Positions 32,106 through 39,978 of a stretch of 43,047 bases of DNA are shown one piece after another. The stretch covers positions 1 through 43,047 of the forward strand of contig JAGMCF010000178.1 in assembly GCA_023129415.1 (NCBI GenBank). Reading direction: 5' to 3'. The translations under genes were made by a program, and so were the position numbers. The first letter of the stretch is position 1; each line of letters opens with the position of its first letter. The stretch comes from Candidatus Cloacimonadota bacterium. Lineage in GTDB: Bacteria > Cloacimonadota > Cloacimonadia > JGIOTU-2. The notes below the pieces were generated by a model. It made no database searches and was not told where the DNA came from. It saw only the letters and a list, made by a program, of their open reading frames with translations.

Positions 32106-34592
32106 TTACCTAATAAGCAACATCTTCTTCACTTCATTGTAATTCTCAGTCTTGAGTTGATAGAAATATACACCTGTTGGAAGATTGTCCACATTCCACT
32201 TTGCTGTTCCATATCTGGCTTCAATAGTTTCAATGAGCTGGCCAGCAACATTGTAGATTCTGATTTCTACTGGCTCTGCCTTTAGTCTGCCTTTGATTGC
32301 ATATTCAATGGTTGTGGAACCTTTAAATGGATTGGGGTGGTTTCCAAGTCTGTTTTCCTTAAAGTCATTTACATATCCACCTTCACCTTCTTCTGGTGTT
32401 AAGCTGATAGAAGCATAAACATGTGTCTCTCCACCAAAATCAATGGATTCTAACCAGTAATAATAGGTTATATCAAACACCACAGGATTATCATCAATAA
32501 ATGTATACTCCTTTGGTTCAGAAGTTGTGCCATATCCTGGAATTAAATCATAATTGATTCTCATTGCTGTGCCAAAATCATCATCAGTATTACGATAAAC
32601 ATTGAATCCATTCACATCGGTTTCACTTGCAGTTGCCCAGTAAATGGAAGTATAACCATTTTCAGCAACATAAGTGGCTGTAAAAGCTGCAAGCTCCACG
32701 GGGAGTGTGGCAGTTCCCGTATCTGTAATGAGGTCTACTACACCATAGGAATCGTAGAAGTAAACATCTCCAAAGGTTAGAGTACCATGAGTGGCGACAA
32801 GAGCCTGAAATACAATGTCTGCAATAAGACCTTCTCCTTCAGGGGCTTGAGCTGGATCTGTGCCTGCTAAGGTATAAGCTATACTTAATACCCCTGGCGT
32901 TGAAGTATCAATCATCCAGCCTAATGCCTCGCCACCATTAGAAGTAAGAATGTTCGGTTCATAAGTAATGGGATTTGTAGGAGTAGCTGTTACATAAGCA
33001 AGCTCTGTCGGGTCATAGATTACCTCAAACTCATAGGTATCTAAATTTTGAACATCAGTACAATACACATCTACCTGTATGTAAGTTCCTCCAGGTTGTG
33101 AGGGTATGCTGGTCAGATTCTGGTTACCATAAGTGGTTGCATCTAGATCAAATACTATGCCTGCATTCTCGTTTGGACCTTTCCCATTCTTTCCACCTTG
33201 ACCAGATTTTGGAGGTGTACCTTCGTGCCAGTGATCACCAAACACCTGCAAGTCAGCAGCATCTATAATCTGGAGTCCACTAGTAGGATCAGGTGTAGGA
33301 CTCAGATTGTAGAGCGGATCCCAACCTGGGCTGTTCTCATCAAAATGCCAGTGGTCACCAAAGAGCTGTAAATCTGCAGCATCTACATAGCCATCTGAAT
33401 TGAAATCACCAATGATTTGTTCACCCGCTACTTTCAATAACCAGATATCAATATTGAAAGTAGGATCTGCTGAATACCCAGCGATAGCATAAGATCCATC
33501 ACTTGTTATATCTACCGACATGGCTTTGTCTAGCATACCTCTCCCATAAGCACGTGTCCAGATGGTATCTCCGTCTGCGTCTGTTTTTACTACATAGAAA
33601 CTTGATATCATGCTTGGTCCAAAAGAATCCGTATCGCCTGCCAATATAAACCCGCCATCACTGGTCTGTTTGACAGAATAGGCTACATCGTTTTCTACTC
33701 CTCCGTAGACCCGGGTCCAGAGGGTATCGCCATTGGATTCCGTTTTTATCAAATAGAATTCAAAACCAGTCGCTCCAGGAGGATTGGCAAGCCCGGCAAT
33801 TATATATCCTCCATCCGCGGTCTGTTGAACTGAGTTTCCACCGTCGGCGAAGTCTCCACCGTACATCTCAGTCCAGAGCGTATCTCCAGCACTGTCCGTC
33901 TTAACTAGATAAACATCAGAACTTCCTCCTGCTCCAAAAGATGAAGTGCGTCCTGCGATTATAAACCCTCCATCATCTGTTTCCTGGATAGAACGTGCTT
34001 CATCGTTTAGCATTCCTCCATAAGTTCTGGTCCAGAGGGTATCTCCATTGGCTTCAGTTCGCACCACATACATATCCACATCATCTATACCACCACTAAC
34101 AGGGCCGGTATACCCAGCCACTATGAATCCACCGTCAGCGGTCTGCTGAACGGAAAGTCCCCAATCATAAGAACTTGCGCCGCCATAAGTATTTGTCCAA
34201 ATCGTATCACCATTTGCGTCCGTTCTTACCAAGTAAACATCCTTATCACCAGCGCCATAAGACTTGGTATAACCAGCTACGATATACCCGCCATCATTAG
34301 TCTGTTGAATGGAGTAGCCTTCCTCATTGGCTGAACCTCCATAAGTTCTCGTCCATATAGTATCACCATTTGCGTCAGTCTTAACCACATAGAAGTCAGT
34401 ACCACCAGCACCGAAATAATCGGTTATTCCAACGAGTATAAATCCGTCATCAACGGTTTGCTGAACACAACTACCAACTTCTACGCCAGGTCCTCCATAA
34501 GTTCTTGTCCATAGGGTGTCACCCGGTTCCTGAGCCACAACTCCAGATGCGATAAATAGGCCCAGAACTATTGTTAACATAGTATTTTTCAT
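32106..34592 (-). CDS. Secreted propeller-dockerin-cohesin protein with T9SS sorting domain
   Basis: This 828-residue exported protein has a signal peptide (MLTIVLGLFIASGVVAQ), then seven repeats of about 50-60 residues each starting GDT(L/I)WTxxYGG, which would form a seven-bladed beta-propeller. A dockerin-like segment (about 395-455) has one canonical calcium loop, DFNSDGYVDAAD, and a degenerate partner IIDAADLQVFGDHW. A cohesin-like beta domain follows (about 480-630; NLDTYEFEVIYDPTELAYV). Then come an FN3-like domain (LPVELAAFTATY, WATASETDVNGFNVYRN) and the sorting domain (NHPNPFKGSTTIEYAIK to the MLLIR end). It should pass SecA/SecYEG and then type IX secretion to the surface. GC is visibly higher than in all neighbours, which may reflect transfer or amino-acid bias. 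It has its own ribosome-binding site (AAGGAG) and terminator. Confidence 0.88.
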   Translation of the reverse strand: MKNTMLTIVLGLFIASGVVAQEPGDTLWTRTYGGPGVEVGSCVQQTVDDGFILVGITDYFGAGGTDFYVVKTDANGDTIWTRTYGGSANEEGYSIQQTNDGGYIVAGYTKSYGAGDKDVYLVRTDANGDTIWTNTYGGASSYDWGLSVQQTADGGFIVAGYTGPVSGGIDDVDMYVVRTEANGDTLWTRTYGGMLNDEARSIQETDDGGFIIAGRTSSFGAGGSSDVYLVKTDSAGDTLWTEMYGGDFADGGNSVQQTADGGYIIAGLANPPGATGFEFYLIKTESNGDTLWTRVYGGVENDVAYSVKQTSDGGFILAGDTDSFGPSMISSFYVVKTDADGDTIWTRAYGRGMLDKAMSVDITSDGSYAIAGYSADPTFNIDIWLLKVAGEQIIGDFNSDGYVDAADLQLFGDHWHFDENSPGWDPLYNLSPTPDPTSGLQIIDAADLQVFGDHWHEGTPPKSGQGGKNGKGPNENAGIVFDLDATTYGNQNLTSIPSQPGGTYIQVDVYCTDVQNLDTYEFEVIYDPTELAYVTATPTNPITYEPNILTSNGGEALGWMIDTSTPGVLSIAYTLAGTDPAQAPEGEGLIADIVFQALVATHGTLTFGDVYFYDSYGVVDLITDTGTATLPVELAAFTATYVAENGYTSIYWATASETDVNGFNVYRNTDDDFGTAMRINYDLIPGYGTTSEPKEYTFIDDNPVVFDITYYYWLESIDFGGETHVYASISLTPEEGEGGYVNDFKENRLGNHPNPFKGSTTIEYAIKGRLKAEPVEIRIYNVAGQLIETIEARYGTAKWNVDNLPTGVYFYQLKTENYNEVKKMLLIR

Positions 34593-34795
34593 CTTTTCTC
34601 CTTTTGTTCCGTGATTTTAGTGAGAGATTTTTTCTTTTTTTCAGTGGTTAATATAATAATAAGCACCTCTCACTGTTTCGCCTTCAAAGTGTAATAAATT
34701 AGGATTAAATACATAAGCACTCTACCTATTTTAGACTTTAACATTTCAAATTCCCTACACCTACCATATAAGTTAATCTTTCATGTATCTTTTTC

Positions 34796-34940
34796 TTGAC
34801 ATAATGAGAAATATTTACCAAATTAAGTAATAGCATAATTAGGGATAAGCCATCTCTTGGTTTGTTCTCTCATTATGTCTGCTTGGGCTGTTAGCAAACC
34901 ACCCAAATTATATGCTGACAGCCCTTTTCCTTATTTTTTT
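34796..34940 (+). ncRNA. Candidate two-hairpin RNA with plus-strand terminator
   Basis: The plus strand shows GACATAATGAGA (34798-34809) pairing perfectly with TCTCATTATGTC (34868-34879). A second stem, GGGCTGTTAGCA / TGCTGACAGCCC (34885-34896 and 34913-34924), has one mismatched position and is followed by TTTTCCTTATTTTTTT. A TTGACA stands at 34796. Both flanking genes are on the minus strand, so a plus-strand terminator here has no coding gene to serve. A small RNA is one explanation; a transposon remnant is another. No -10 box is convincing. Confidence 0.4.
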
Positions 34941-34944
34941 CAAT

Positions 34945-34984
34945 AAAAAATGTGCATCTAAAACAAAATCAGATACACATTTTT
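34945..34984 (-). terminator. Intrinsic terminator of the TrmB-like gene
   Basis: Just past the stop on the minus strand, AAAAATGTGTATCT pairs with AGATGCACATTTTTT (one G:U or mismatch) around an AT-rich loop, with the T-run forming the stem end. It is weak in GC but well placed. Confidence 0.65.
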
Positions 34985-34985
34985 A

Positions 34986-35807
34986 TCACACTTTCTCTTT
35001 AATCTTAAATTCCTCAAGGGTCATTGCCTTTTCCCATACACTATAAAAAGTTATTTTAAAAGCTTTGGTTATATCTGGATGTTCAATAACCATTGATGTT
35101 AAACTTTTCATTGAAGTTATCCTATCTCGTAATGCAAATATTACTGTTTTCCCATCAAAAATCATCATTTTCATAGGCAATTCATAAGCAACTCTTAGTT
35201 CCTCTCCACTTTCCATATACATTTCCATTCGTTTTATAAAATCTAATTTTCTTGCCTCCGCAACCTCATAAATTCCTTTATATTTAACCCCTCTTTCTAA
35301 ACCCCTAAATTCTTCCTCATTCATTGTTTTGCTTATGTTCATAGCATAAGGGGCCTTACTAAAAGAGAGCACCTCTTCTTTAACTATTCTTTCTAAAGAT
35401 TCCACTTTTTCAACTATTCTACTTTTTTCTCTCAGTACTTGTATGTAATCCATTGGATCAATGTTTTCTTTTTCAGAAAGGTATAAAGGCGAAAGAGTAT
35501 CAGACAAGTTTGACATAAGAATTTTTTTATTTTCTGTTTCTTGTTGAAGTTTTTGCTGAAGTCCGTTAAAAGCTGTTTTAGGATTTGCAGAGGCATATTT
35601 TTTTACACCTCCCAATATCTCTATACATAATCCCTTTCTAACCAACTGATGTAGTACCTCATAAGTTTTTGATCGAGATATTCCTGAAAGTCTTGATACT
35701 TCTGAGGCAGTGAAGCTCTTTTTTTTAAGTAAATTAAGATAAATCTTTGCTTCGGATTCTGTTAATCCTATTTTGATTAAATTCTCAATAGAAAAATTTT
35801 CTTTCAT
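34986..35807 (-). CDS. TrmB-family transcriptional regulator
   Basis: The 273-residue protein has an N-terminal winged-helix domain (IGLTESEAKIYLNLLKKKSF, then VSRLSGISRSKTYEVLHQLV) followed by a coiled linker (about 80-110). A C-terminal effector domain (about 115-265; GVKYKGIYEVAE, EELRVAYELPMKMMIFDGKT) resembles the PLD-like sensing part of TrmB proteins. TrmB regulators are best known from archaea, where they respond to sugars, but bacterial members exist. The ligand is unknown. The gene stands alone with its own promoter candidate and terminator, between the T9SS substrate gene and corA. A role in controlling either neighbour is possible. Confidence 0.87.
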   Translation of the reverse strand: MKENFSIENLIKIGLTESEAKIYLNLLKKKSFTASEVSRLSGISRSKTYEVLHQLVRKGLCIEILGGVKKYASANPKTAFNGLQQKLQQETENKKILMSNLSDTLSPLYLSEKENIDPMDYIQVLREKSRIVEKVESLERIVKEEVLSFSKAPYAMNISKTMNEEEFRGLERGVKYKGIYEVAEARKLDFIKRMEMYMESGEELRVAYELPMKMMIFDGKTVIFALRDRITSMKSLTSMVIEHPDITKAFKITFYSVWEKAMTLEEFKIKEKV

Positions 35808-35868
35808 AAATACTCAGCATTTCCTTTCTTTAACACTCTTTATAATTTTGTTGTTTCATTTTAGGACA

Positions 35869-35897
35869 AATAAATTTCTTCAAAAATAGTTTGTCAA
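35869..35897 (-). promoter_or_regulatory. Candidate promoter of the TrmB-like gene
   Basis: On the minus strand TTGACA (35892-35897) and TTTATT (35869-35874) are 17 bases apart, some 60 bases before the start codon. An AAAGGA ribosome-binding site precedes the ATG. Confidence 0.45.
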
Positions 35898-36615
35898 GAA
35901 AAAAAATATTTTTTTTAAATTATTTTAAGAAATATTAATCCTGATGTCTAAATATCCTTTACTTAGGGCAATGTAGCCAAAAGTTTTTTTAATTAAAAAT
36001 CTTAAAAAGTTTTCTAATATCTATTTTTTTGTTTTAAATGTTGTTAAAATTTGTTGACTTATAAAGTGACAATTTAATCTCTTCTTTAATTATTGAGAAG
36101 ATTAAAACATTATCACTTTATCAAATACTAATGGAAATTATAAAAAGAGCAAAATAATAAAAAAAACCATTTGACAATTTGCGAATGGGTCTTTGGGGAT
36201 TGAAACTCGACTCGAGTTCTTTGAACCCGAGTCGGATTTCCGAATCGAATTTTATCTTAAGAATCAACAAACAAAAAGGACTCAACTTCCATATTCGTTT
36301 AACAGCTCGTAAAGTTTGCGATTTTTCAGCCTAGAACAAGTAAGAACTTTGATATAAATTTATTTAAATACTGTTTTTTGAAATCTAAGTCATTATGTCT
36401 CCTCTGAAAATTACTTTTGATTAACTATTTTTTTTATAATAAAAATTAAATATGTCAAATTTTTTTATTTCCCCCAGAAAATTCTGCTGGAAATAAAAAT
36501 TATTATAAATACAATTACTTGACATCAAATAAGAGGAATTTGATTTTATAAAAAACTAATAATAGAAACTGAACCCTGTTCTCCGACCCATTCTCCGAAA
36601 GATGAAAAGGTAAAA
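35898..36615. other. Long AT-rich non-coding region with two palindromes
   Basis: This divergent gap between the TrmB-like gene and corA has no credible reading frame. Two structures stand out. Imperfect inverted arms at 36061-36084 and 36095-36121 begin ATAAAGTGACAAT and end ATTATCACTTTAT. At 36209-36233 GACTCGAGTTC-TTT-GAACCCGAGTC has 11-base arms with one mismatch and is GC-rich compared with its surroundings. A TTGACA at 36519 may be part of the corA promoter, but its spacing to a TATAAA (22 bases) is too long. Confidence 0.6.
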
Positions 36616-37557
36616 ATGATAGAAATATATAAGACTGTTGAGAAAGAGTTAACAAAAGTTGAGCAAGCAGAAATTGATGAAAAAAATTCTTGGGTTTACA
36701 TTGTTTCCCCCACTTCAGAAGAAATTGAAATAATTACAGATAAATTTAATATCCCGAGAGATTTTATCGAAGACCCCTTAGATGTTGATGAAAGTCCACG
36801 AATTGAAAGAGAAGATGACACAACCTTAATTATTATTCAAACTCCATATTACGATGAAGATGACGAATACATTAAGTTCAAAACAATCCCCTTAGGAATT
36901 ATACTCACAGGAGATTATTTGCTTACGGTTTCATCAAAAGATGATGATGTCTTGCAAAATTTCATCAAAGCGAGAGTGAAAAACTTTTCAACCCATAAAA
37001 GAAATAGACTCATTTTACAGATTCTTTCCAAAACTGCAACAGTATATTTGAATTATCTTAAAAGGATAAACCGACATACAAATGTGATCGAATATCGTAT
37101 GGAAAAATCTATGAAAAATGATGAACTCATGGATTTATTAGATCTGCAGAAAAGTTTGGTGCACTTTTCTACATCACTTCGTTCAAATGAAGCTGTAATG
37201 GATAGACTTTATCGAAGTGGACTTCTAACAAAATTTGACGATGATAAGGATTATTTGGAAGATTTAATCGTTGAAAATAAACAAGCACTTGAGATGACAA
37301 ACATACATACAAATATTCTCAAAAGCACAATGGATGCATTTGCTTCAATGATTTCAAATAACCTAAATACAGTGATGAAATTCCTAACTTCTGTGACAAT
37401 TATTCTAATGATTCCAACACTAATTGCAAGTATTTATGGAATGAATATAAAACTCCCGTTTGCCAGATCTCCCCATGCTTTTGTAATAACAATTGGGGCA
37501 TCTATCATGTTATCTTTGATTGGTGTGTTTATATTTATAAAGAGGAAGTGGTTTTAA
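36616..37557 (+). CDS. corA: CorA-type magnesium/divalent cation channel
   Basis: The 313-residue protein has a long cytoplasmic N-terminal domain rich in acidic residues and helices, ending in a stalk helix. Two C-terminal membrane segments follow. The signature YGMN is at 274-277 (IYGMNIKLPF), directly after the first membrane segment, and the protein ends with the basic RKWF. As a pentamer it carries Mg2+, or Co2+/Ni2+, into the cell. A cobalt role would fit the B12-dependent genes nearby but is speculation. AAAGG lies just upstream of the start. No Mg2+ riboswitch was recognised in the long upstream region. Confidence 0.93.
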   Translation: MIEIYKTVEKELTKVEQAEIDEKNSWVYIVSPTSEEIEIITDKFNIPRDFIEDPLDVDESPRIEREDDTTLIIIQTPYYDEDDEYIKFKTIPLGIILTGDYLLTVSSKDDDVLQNFIKARVKNFSTHKRNRLILQILSKTATVYLNYLKRINRHTNVIEYRMEKSMKNDELMDLLDLQKSLVHFSTSLRSNEAVMDRLYRSGLLTKFDDDKDYLEDLIVENKQALEMTNIHTNILKSTMDAFASMISNNLNTVMKFLTSVTIILMIPTLIASIYGMNIKLPFARSPHAFVITIGASIMLSLIGVFIFIKRKWF

Positions 37558-37632
37558 TTAATTTAATAAGAATAGAACCCAATCTTTCAAAATGTAACTC
37601 TCAATATTCTTTACCAAAAGTGTAAACACAAC

Positions 37633-37962
37633 CTACTTTTTCCGTTTTCTCTTTTTCTTATCCTTGGGTTTTAGCTTTGTTAAAATAGCAGACCTGCCTT
37701 TACTTGCCTTGAACATTAAAGGAAGAATATTAACAATCCAGAAAGCTATAATAAGGATTGTTACCCCCCAATTCAGAGTAAAATTTTTATAAGCTTCTTC
37801 ACCAAATAAGAAAACCAAAATTAAAACAACTACAGCAAAACCCATTGCTGTATATGATATGTTTAAAACTCTTTTCCTTCCAATTTGAGTTACTCTCTGT
37901 GCCACAGCATCCAAACCTAATATCAAAATTATAATTGAAACAATAATTGAACCGATATTCAT
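37633..37962 (-). CDS. Small three-segment membrane protein
   Basis: The 109-residue protein has three hydrophobic stretches (about 4-20, 35-55, 65-87) and a strongly basic cytoplasmic-type tail (LKPKDKKKRKRKK). It lies 51 bases downstream of the sodium:solute symporter on the same strand. A small accessory subunit of that symporter is conceivable, as in some solute/sodium transporters, but the sequence itself does not show this. No family is recognised. Confidence 0.6.
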   Translation of the reverse strand: MNIGSIIVSIIILILGLDAVAQRVTQIGRKRVLNISYTAMGFAVVVLILVFLFGEEAYKNFTLNWGVTILIIAFWIVNILPLMFKASKGRSAILTKLKPKDKKKRKRKK

Positions 37963-38013
37963 ATTTACCTCTTTATAAAACTTAAGCCAACTTCAGACAA
38001 ATCAGAAACTAAC

Positions 38014-39468
38014 TCAAGTTTTAGATTGTTGTTTAATACTTTTTTTTTGTGTTAACCAGACTATGATAGGAAATATCACCATTGGAACTCCCATTCCCAA
38101 TGTGGCAATAAAAGGAATTTTGCTTTTCGGTAAGATAAAGAATAAAATCATAGTTAAACCAAGTCCTATTACACAAGAGGTCTGAGCAGCGATTTTATTG
38201 GCTTTTTTCCAGAATAATCCATAAATGAATGGAGCTAAAAAAGTAGCTGCTATTGCACCCCAGGATATAAGAAGAAGAGTTAAAATAACTGCAGGACGCA
38301 AAACAGCAAAGATGACCGATATAATGATAAATAAACCACACATAATACGCATTAATAAATTTAATTTTTTATCAGAAACATAAGACTTACTAAATCCGTG
38401 GTATAAATCCTTTACAATTGCTGAAGCAGAAACAAGAACTAATGCAGCTAATGTGGACATCGAAGCAGATAAAACAAGGAGTAGAATTATGAAAGTAACT
38501 CCCGGAGGTATAACTTCTGTAATCAGAGTTGGAATAAGTTTATCAACAAAATGTATCTTATCTGCAAAAAGGGATGGATGATTTTGAGGAGATATAAAAA
38601 CTCGAGTTAAAGAACCCGTAAAATACGCTGAACCTGTAACTAATAAAGCAAAGACAGTTGAGATTATCATACCAATCTTCACGGATTTTTCATCCTTTAT
38701 AGAATAAAACTTTTGAATAAGCTGAGGCATTGCAAATGGTGCTACACTTGTAATTATCACTATAAATAATAAAGGGAAAAATCCGGGTGGTCCTATCAAA
38801 CCTACTAATTTGGGGTTTTGTGAAGAAAGTTTGGTTATAATTGTCTGAAATCCTCCTCCTTTTGAAACAGCGAAATAAACCATTAATGAGACTCCTGCAA
38901 TCATTATTATGCCTTGAATAAAATCAACAATTGCAATTGACCTAAAACCGCCTAAAATCATATAAATGCTTGTAAATACCGCCATTATTAATAAAATAAC
39001 TTCAAATTTTATATTAAAAGCAATCTCAAAAAGATAGCTCAACCCTATGAATACTGAAGCTGCATACGGTATGAAGAAAATAAAAATTACAATTGCAGAA
39101 AATATTTTCAGGAAATTTGAGTTATATCTTTTATGCAAAAATTCAGGCATTGTATATACATCTAATTCAGTAGAAACCCTTCGAATTTTTTTGCCCAGTA
39201 ATAACCACACAAGCAATGTGCCAAGTATTGTATTTCCGAGTGCCACCCACAATGAAGAAAAACCAAAACCCCATCCTAATTTTCCTGCAAATCCAATTAA
39301 AAGAACTGCACTGAAATATGCTGTTCCATAAGTGAAAGCAGAAAGCCAGGGTCCAATCGCTCGTGAACCAAGAAAAAAATCCCCAAATGTTTTAGTGCGT
39401 CTCATTCCATAAAGACCTATTCCAAGAAGTAATAGTGCATACAGTATAAAGAATAAGTATCTGCCCAT
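38014..39468 (-). CDS. Sodium:solute symporter (SSS family)
   Basis: The 484-residue inner-membrane protein has about 13 hydrophobic segments. SSS-type features include the N-terminal RTKTFGDFFLGSRAIGPWLSAF, the GFAGKLGWGFGFSSLW segment, the ILGGFRSIAIVDFIQG stretch, and a helix with ASMSTLAALVLVSASAIVKDL that forms part of the sodium site in the family. The substrate (sugar, amino acid, betaine, proline or organic acid) cannot be decided. The MttB-family methyltransferase operon starts 510 bases away on the other strand, so uptake of a methylated amine is a possible role but only by proximity. Confidence 0.92.
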   Translation of the reverse strand: MGRYLFFILYALLLLGIGLYGMRRTKTFGDFFLGSRAIGPWLSAFTYGTAYFSAVLLIGFAGKLGWGFGFSSLWVALGNTILGTLLVWLLLGKKIRRVSTELDVYTMPEFLHKRYNSNFLKIFSAIVIFIFFIPYAASVFIGLSYLFEIAFNIKFEVILLIMAVFTSIYMILGGFRSIAIVDFIQGIIMIAGVSLMVYFAVSKGGGFQTIITKLSSQNPKLVGLIGPPGFFPLLFIVIITSVAPFAMPQLIQKFYSIKDEKSVKIGMIISTVFALLVTGSAYFTGSLTRVFISPQNHPSLFADKIHFVDKLIPTLITEVIPPGVTFIILLLVLSASMSTLAALVLVSASAIVKDLYHGFSKSYVSDKKLNLLMRIMCGLFIIISVIFAVLRPAVILTLLLISWGAIAATFLAPFIYGLFWKKANKIAAQTSCVIGLGLTMILFFILPKSKIPFIATLGMGVPMVIFPIIVWLTQKKSIKQQSKT

Positions 39469-39978
39469 TTTTCCCTTTCCAGAAAATTATTTTGATTAAT
39501 AAATCCTATCGATCTTATATCAAAATCTGATTAAAGAAGGATAAACTATTTATTAATATTTGTATTTATCCTGTAAAGAATTTTGGGGGATAAAAAGCAA
39601 TTAATTCAATTTTCGAAATACAAATTTTATTCATAACAATGAAAATTTTATCAATTTACTTCTTTGAAATTTAAGCTTCAAATCAAGAAAAAAATCAATT
39701 AATTTGACATAATTTTTACACAATTCACTTAAAACTTTGATAATTTCTAAGATTCTATCTCCCTGAGATAGATCAAGCTTTAACATGAAATTGAATTATA
39801 AAATGAAATCTTAATTAGAGTCTGTCCGTAAATGTTGAACGAGGTTCTTAGCTCGTTTTCTTAAGGCATATTTTAAACCTATTTGCTTTAACGACCTTGG
39901 AAGGTCGTTCTACAAACAATGAGTTTACGGACAGACACTAATTAGTATTGAAATAAATCATAATTAAGAAAGTAATAT
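39469..39978. other. Non-coding divergent region with an inverted-repeat element
   Basis: This 510-base AT-rich gap lies between the symporter and the methyltransferase gene and must contain both promoters. It holds a terminal-inverted-repeat element at 39812-39945. Apart from that, TCTCCCTGAGAT (about 39760-39771) is a small imperfect palindrome. No reading frame is credible. Confidence 0.6.
39812..39945. mobile_element. MITE-like element with GTCTGTCCGTAAA ends
   Basis: The left end (AGTCTGTCCGTAAA, from 39819) and right end (TTTACGGACAGACA, to 39937) are inverted copies with one mismatch. TTAATTAG and CTAATTAG flank them as a possible 8-base target duplication with one difference; because this is itself nearly palindromic the border is uncertain. 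Inside are AACGACCTTGGAAGGTCGTT (39890-39909, nine-base arms) and AACGAG/CTCGTT (39838-39857). There is no coding capacity. It lies just upstream of the methyltransferase gene and may carry or disrupt its promoter. Confidence 0.72.

Noticed and set aside
32106-34592. Regularly spaced nucleotide repeats that could suggest a CRISPR-like array
   Set aside because: The repeats are long, imperfect and follow the codon frame of seven protein repeats (GDTxWTxxYGG); there are no short identical repeats with unique spacers.
36519-36552. A standard sigma-70 promoter for corA at TTGACA
   Set aside because: The nearest TATAAA is 22 bases away, outside the normal spacing.
36183-36592. GAATGGGTC and GACCCATTC as ends of an element of about 400 bases
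   Set aside because: Only nine bases match, the flanks do not extend the match, and no target duplication is seen, so chance is sufficient.
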